A stretch of 24,171 nt of DNA from CADEFQ01 sp035433705 (lineage in GTDB: Bacteria; Pseudomonadota; Gammaproteobacteria; Steroidobacterales; Steroidobacteraceae), in the NCBI GenBank assembly GCA_035433705.1, contig DAORVK010000045.1, positions 1 through 24,171 on the forward strand, in the 5' to 3' direction. Every line of letters begins with the position of its first letter. Position 1 is the first letter of the stretch. Both the position numbers and the translations under genes were made by a program. The notes below the pieces were generated by a model. The model saw nothing but the letters and a program-made list of their open reading frames with translations, ran no database searches and was not told where the DNA came from. Shown piece by piece: positions 21,608 through 24,171 of the stretch.

Positions 21608-22345
21608 TCAATCGTCATCCTCGTCATCTTCGTCCATTGGGCGCGGCTTCGCCGCAGCCGATGCAGTTCCCTTGACCGGGACGATGACAGGGCGCGTCTT
21701 CATCTTCGGGCGCGCGTTGAATACGACGATGGTCTTGCCGGTCGCGCGCAAGAGGCCCTGGTCCTCAAGCACTTTCAGCACGCGACCCGCCATTTCGCGC
21801 GAGCAGCCGACAAGGCGTGACAGCTCCTGCCGGCTCACCTTGATCTGCATGCCCTCGGGGTGCGTCATCGCATCGGGCTCGCCGCAGAGGTCCATGATCG
21901 CGTGCGCGACGCGGCCGGTGACGTCGACAAAGGCGAGGTCGCCGAGCTTGCGATTGGTGCGATCGAGGCGGGTGGCGAGCTGGGTCGCAAGCTCGAACAC
22001 GAGGCCGGGGCTTTCGGCGGCGATCTGCCGGAAGCGCGGATAGGTCATCTCGGCAAGTTCGCAGGAATTGCGGGTGCGGACCCAGGCGCTGCGGGTCGGC
22101 GTCTCGTGAAAGAGGCCCATCTCGCCGAAGAACTGCCCTTTGTTGAGGTAGGCGAGCACCATCTCGTTGCCTTCCTCGTCCTCGATCATCACCTCGACCG
22201 AGCCGTTGATGATGTAGTACAGCACATCGGGCAGGTCGCCCGCGTGGATGATCACGGTCTTTGAAGGCACCGTGCGGATGCGGCAATAGCTCAGGAAGCG
22301 GTTGATCGCAGGTATTTCGCTCAACGGCTTGACGTTCTCTTCCAT
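21608..22345 (-). CDS. crp: CRP-family transcription regulator (Vfr/Clp type) with an acidic C-terminal tail
   Basis: This is a global regulator of the cAMP receptor protein family. The 245-residue product aligns along its length with CRP. Its cyclic-nucleotide domain has GQFFGEMGLFHETPTRSAWVRTR with Gly74, Glu75, Arg85 and Ser86 in the binding pocket, and a dimer helix RLDRTNRKLGDLAFVDVTGR follows. The helix-turn-helix is VSRQELSRLVGCSREMAGRVLKVLED (170-195), nearly as in CRP (SRExxGR). In E. coli a Thr-Ser pair on the dimer helix contacts cAMP; here it is Thr130-Asn131, so ligand preference may differ, and Clp of Xanthomonas uses c-di-GMP. About 30 extra residues follow the domain and end in MDEDDEDDD. 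A GGGGGA ribosome-binding site lies before ATG 22345. Confidence 0.93.
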   Translation of the reverse strand: MEENVKPLSEIPAINRFLSYCRIRTVPSKTVIIHAGDLPDVLYYIINGSVEVMIEDEEGNEMVLAYLNKGQFFGEMGLFHETPTRSAWVRTRNSCELAEMTYPRFRQIAAESPGLVFELATQLATRLDRTNRKLGDLAFVDVTGRVAHAIMDLCGEPDAMTHPEGMQIKVSRQELSRLVGCSREMAGRVLKVLEDQGLLRATGKTIVVFNARPKMKTRPVIVPVKGTASAAAKPRPMDEDDEDDD

Positions 22346-22383
22346 GCTTTCCCCCGGGGCCGGAGGGCCCGCGCACGCAGCTT

Positions 22384-22412
22384 TGTATTACATATCACCT
22401 TGCGGTCGCAAG
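22384..22412 (-). promoter_or_regulatory. Candidate crp control region: CRP-like half-matched site and 14-base palindrome
   Basis: TGTAT-N6-TCACC at 22384-22399 matches 7 of the 10 conserved positions of the CRP site TGTGA-N6-TCACA. Directly beside it is CTTGCG-GT-CGCAAG (22399-22412), which contains a possible minus-strand -35 (TTGCGA). The segment is AT-rich against its surroundings and lies 39-67 bases before the crp ATG. Autoregulation is inferred from position and partial match only. Confidence 0.4.
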
Positions 22413-22432
22413 TTTCGCGGTTGCGAGGCGCG

Positions 22433-23065
22433 TCAGATCCAGTAGGCCGTGCGCGTCATCACGCGCGATGCGCGCCGCATGAGGAAACGCACCGGCGCAG
22501 GCAACTCGATGCCTCCGGCTGCCTGCGCGCGCGCGCCGTGACGCACTTCATCCGCCCGCATGGTCTCGAGGATCACGCGGCTGCGCGCGTCGTCGTCAGG
22601 CAGGCGTTCGAGGTGATCCGTGAGATGCGTCTCGACCTGCCGCTCGGTCTCGGCAACGAAGCCCAGGCTCACGCGATCGCTGACCGCCGCCGCGGCCGCT
22701 CCGATCGCGAATGAGCCCGCGTACCAGAGTGGATTCAGAAGGCTCGGTCGCGAGCCAAGCTCGGTGAGGCGCTGCTCGCACCACGCGAGGTGGTCGGCTT
22801 CTTCCTGTGCCGCGTCGAGCAGCCATTCGCGCGTGGCGGCATCTTTCGCCATCAGGGCCTGCCCATGATAGAGGGCCTGCGCGGCGACCTCGCCGGCATG
22901 ATTCACTCGCATGAGCCGCGCCGAGAGCGGGTGCCGGTCGCCGGCCTCGGTGTGATGGGCCGCAGCCGGTATCGGCCGGGCGGCCCGCGGAGGCGCGAAC
23001 ACGGCCCGGAGGGCCCGGTCCGCGGCGCAGAGCAGGGAATCGAGAGGGGAAGAGGACGTGAGCAT
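22433..23065 (-). CDS. coq7: 3-demethoxyubiquinol 3-hydroxylase Coq7 (di-iron)
   Basis: Coq7 hydroxylates the demethoxyubiquinol ring in ubiquinone synthesis, replacing UbiF in many proteobacteria. The 210-residue product has the di-iron ligand motifs in order: VNHAGEVAAQALYHGQ (Glu59), EEADHLAWC (Glu89, His92), FVAETERQVETHL (Glu141) and MRADEVRHG (Glu173, His176). Length fits bacterial Coq7 (about 215). ATG 23065 was chosen; ATG 23077 would overlap a TATAAT box. coq7 near a Vfr-type gene is also the arrangement in Pseudomonas. Confidence 0.95.
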   Translation of the reverse strand: MLTSSSPLDSLLCAADRALRAVFAPPRAARPIPAAAHHTEAGDRHPLSARLMRVNHAGEVAAQALYHGQALMAKDAATREWLLDAAQEEADHLAWCEQRLTELGSRPSLLNPLWYAGSFAIGAAAAAVSDRVSLGFVAETERQVETHLTDHLERLPDDDARSRVILETMRADEVRHGARAQAAGGIELPAPVRFLMRRASRVMTRTAYWI

Positions 23066-23075
23066 TTTGTGCCCC

Positions 23076-23081
23076 ATTATA
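23076..23081 (-). promoter_or_regulatory. Perfect TATAAT -10 box upstream of coq7
   Basis: TATAAT on the minus strand lies 10 bases before the coq7 ATG at 23065. Transcription would then begin about four bases before the start codon, giving a nearly leaderless mRNA. No good -35 is visible at the usual spacing. Confidence 0.5.
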
Positions 23082-23110
23082 AGGACGGTTCCGGCATTTC
23101 CCGCCCGGTT

Positions 23111-23139
23111 TTGCAAAGCGGGGACCGCTTGAGTACACT
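23111..23139 (+). promoter_or_regulatory. Promoter of rplM-rpsI (TTGCAA, 17 bases, TACACT)
   Basis: -35 TTGCAA at 23111-23116 and -10 TACACT at 23134-23139 are separated by exactly 17 bases. Transcription should start near 23146, giving a leader of about 56 bases before rplM. This is the best sigma-70 promoter in the window. Confidence 0.75.
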
Positions 23140-23141
23140 TT

Positions 23142-23161
23142 CGGGCCTTTTTCCGGGCCCG
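23142..23161 (+). promoter_or_regulatory. Hairpin at the start of the rplM leader
   Basis: CGGGCC (23142-23147) pairs with GGCCCG (23156-23161) around an 8-base loop beginning with five T. It would form at or near the 5' end of the mRNA. In E. coli this operon is controlled by its own product L13, so a leader structure is plausible; direct evidence is lacking. Confidence 0.4.
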
Positions 23162-23201
23162 TCGGCTCTGTGCCGCGCGTGGGTGGTTGGAGACCCTTGA
23201 A

Positions 23202-23630
23202 ATGACTACAGTTTTTGCCAAGCCCGCGGAGGTCCGCGGCGACTGGTTCCTGATCGATGCCGAGGGCAAGACTCTCGGGCGTCTCGCGACCCAGCTCGCG
23301 CACCGCCTGAAGGGCAAGCACAAGGCGGATTACAGCCCGCACGTCAACATGGGCGATCACCTGGTCGTCGTGAACGCGGAGAAGATCCGCGTCACCGGCA
23401 ACAAGCTCGCCGACAAGATTTATTACCACCACACCGGTTACATCGGCGGTATCAAATCGATCGGGCTCGGGAAGCTCCTGAAGGAGCACCCCGAGCGCGT
23501 GATCGAGATTGCCGTCAAGGGCATGCTGCCGAAGAACACGCTCGGCCGGAACATGTTCAGGAAGCTGCATGTGTTCGCGGGCGGCAAGCACCCGCACACC
23601 GCGCAGCAGCCGAAGCCGCTCGAGATCTGA
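23202..23630 (+). CDS. rplM: 50S ribosomal protein L13
   Basis: L13 is an early-assembling 23S rRNA-binding protein of the large subunit. The 142-residue product has the standard length. It carries the family blocks WFLIDAEGKTLGRLATQLAHRLKGKHK, HVNMGDHLVVVNAEKIRVTGNKLADKIYYHHTGY, and KGMLPKNTLGRNMFRKLHVFAGGKHPH. The ATG at 23202 follows a GGAG ribosome-binding site. The frame is open slightly upstream (23187), but that start would give a non-family N-terminus. It is the first gene of the rplM-rpsI operon. Confidence 0.99.
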   Translation: MTTVFAKPAEVRGDWFLIDAEGKTLGRLATQLAHRLKGKHKADYSPHVNMGDHLVVVNAEKIRVTGNKLADKIYYHHTGYIGGIKSIGLGKLLKEHPERVIEIAVKGMLPKNTLGRNMFRKLHVFAGGKHPHTAQQPKPLEI

Positions 23631-23644
23631 AGGAAACCAGGAAG

Positions 23645-24037
23645 ATGCCCGCCACGCAGAATTACGGCACCGGCCGTCGCAAGACCGCCACCGCTCGCGT
23701 TTACCTGAAGCCCGGCACCGGGCGCATCACCGTGAACGCACGCCCCGTCGATGAGTTCTTCGGCCGCGAGACCGGCCGCATGATCGTGCGTCAGCCGCTC
23801 GAGGTCGCGCAGCTGACCGACAAGTTCGACATCCAGGCTCATGTCTCGGGCGGCGGCATCACCGGCCAGGCCGGCGCGATCCGCCACGGCATCACGCGCG
23901 CGCTGATTGAATACGACGAGAACCTGCGCCGCCCGCTGCGCGCCGCCGGTTTCGTCACGCGCGATGCGCGCGAGGTGGAACGCAAGAAGGTCGGTCGCCG
24001 CAAGGCCCGCCGCGGTCCGCAGTACTCGAAGCGCTAA
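23645..24037 (+). CDS. rpsI: 30S ribosomal protein S9
   Basis: S9 sits in the head of the small subunit, and its C-terminal tail reaches the P-site tRNA. The 130-residue product has standard length. It includes YGTGRRKTATARVYLKPGTGRITVN, the GGGITGQAGAIRHGITRALIEYD signature, and the basic tail KKVGRRKARRGPQYSKR ending in SKR. A strong AGGAAG-type site lies just before the ATG. It lies 14 bases after rplM. Confidence 0.99.
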   Translation: MPATQNYGTGRRKTATARVYLKPGTGRITVNARPVDEFFGRETGRMIVRQPLEVAQLTDKFDIQAHVSGGGITGQAGAIRHGITRALIEYDENLRRPLRAAGFVTRDAREVERKKVGRRKARRGPQYSKR

Positions 24038-24062
24038 GCTTCGGCGTAGCGCTACCCGATCT

Positions 24063-24136
24063 TGGGGGATCGTCTAGCGGTAGGACAACGGACTCTGACT
24101 CCGTTTACCTAGGTTCGAATCCTAGTCCCCCAGCCA
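24063..24136 (+). tRNA. tRNA-Gln (anticodon CTG)
   Basis: All arms can be drawn. The 7-pair acceptor is TGGGGGA with TCCCCCA, including the U1-A72 pair typical of tRNA-Gln. The D arm is GTC/GAC, and the anticodon stem ACGGA/TCCGT holds loop CTCTGAC with anticodon CTG at 34-36. The T arm is CTAGG/CCTAG around TTCGAAT. The discriminator base is G73 and CCA is encoded (24134-24136). It reads CAG codons. It begins 25 bases after rpsI and may be transcribed with it. Confidence 0.97.
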
Positions 24137-24141
24137 CTACG

Positions 24142-24168
24142 AAGGGCCCGTCGCGAGACGGGCCCTTT
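24142..24168 (+). terminator. Rho-independent terminator after tRNA-Gln
   Basis: An 11-pair stem (24142-24152 with 24157-24167) holds a GCGA tetraloop of the GNRA class. It is followed by the start of a T-containing tract cut off by the window edge. It begins five bases after the tRNA CCA end. Confidence 0.85.
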
Positions 24169-24171
24169 GTC

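Noticed and set aside
24030..24053. Seven-base inverted repeat AGCGCTA/TAGCGCT at the end of rpsI as a terminator
   Set aside because: The stem is short, overlaps the stop region and has no T run; the tRNA follows at once, so read-through is more likely.
24063..24171. tRNA-Gln as an integration site (att) for a mobile element
   Set aside because: No integrase and no repeat of the tRNA 3' end is visible, and the window ends 35 bases after the gene.

Overview
This is a GC-rich chromosomal window of about 67 % G+C by eye. It carries almost only housekeeping genes in orders typical of Gammaproteobacteria: leuS-lptE, holA-nadD-rsfS-rlmH, maf-rng, nit-tldD, yjgA and pmbA, coq7 with a crp/vfr/clp-type regulator, and rplM-rpsI. 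High G+C, rlmH followed directly by maf-rng, and a CRP protein of Vfr/Clp type suggest a Xanthomonadales/Nevskiales/Steroidobacterales-like lineage. That placement is inference from gene order and composition, not from a database match. No prophage, transposase, CRISPR array or obviously foreign block is visible.

Layout. Bases 1-1989 hold the 3' part of leuS, lptE (GTGA overlap) and an unrecognised protein with an HEAAH motif. Bases 2016-3453 hold a minus-strand pair, proline iminopeptidase and a HIT-family hydrolase, which sits between lptE and holA. Bases 3528-10486 are a long plus-strand series, holA-nadD-rsfS-rlmH-maf-rng-nit-tldD, with several 4-base ATGA/GTGA stop/start overlaps. Just after the tldD stop lies a perfect palindrome of two 38-base arms around one base, followed by two small plus-strand genes.

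Bases 11139-14530 are a minus-strand series, yjgA-purE-purK and then an ExeA-like AAA ATPase fused to an FHA domain. pmbA (the TldD partner, TldE) starts only 10-20 bases away on the other strand. purC and a YihY-type membrane protein with a C-terminal winged-helix-like region run on the minus strand (15919-18126). A DjlA-like co-chaperone, rpe and a membrane diguanylate cyclase follow on the plus strand (18212-21505). A CRP-family regulator and coq7 run on the minus strand (21608-23065). Divergently from coq7 runs rplM-rpsI, followed by tRNA-Gln(CUG) and a strong terminator at the right edge.

Themes. The genes cover translation and ribosome maturation (leuS, rsfS, rlmH, yjgA, rplM, rpsI, tRNA-Gln), purine synthesis (purE, purK, purC), RNA processing (rng), replication (holA), NAD and ubiquinone synthesis (nadD, coq7), outer-membrane assembly (lptE), the TldD/PmbA peptidase pair, and second-messenger signalling (a diguanylate cyclase facing a CRP-like protein). 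Gene density is very high. The longest stretch without a gene is about 160 bases (10487-10646), and the palindrome takes up half of it. I did not find a convincing undescribed multi-gene system. The items most worth a second look are the palindrome, the ATPase-FHA fusion, the HEAAH protein, the two small genes after tldD, and the unusual tails on RsfS, proline iminopeptidase, CRP and YihY.
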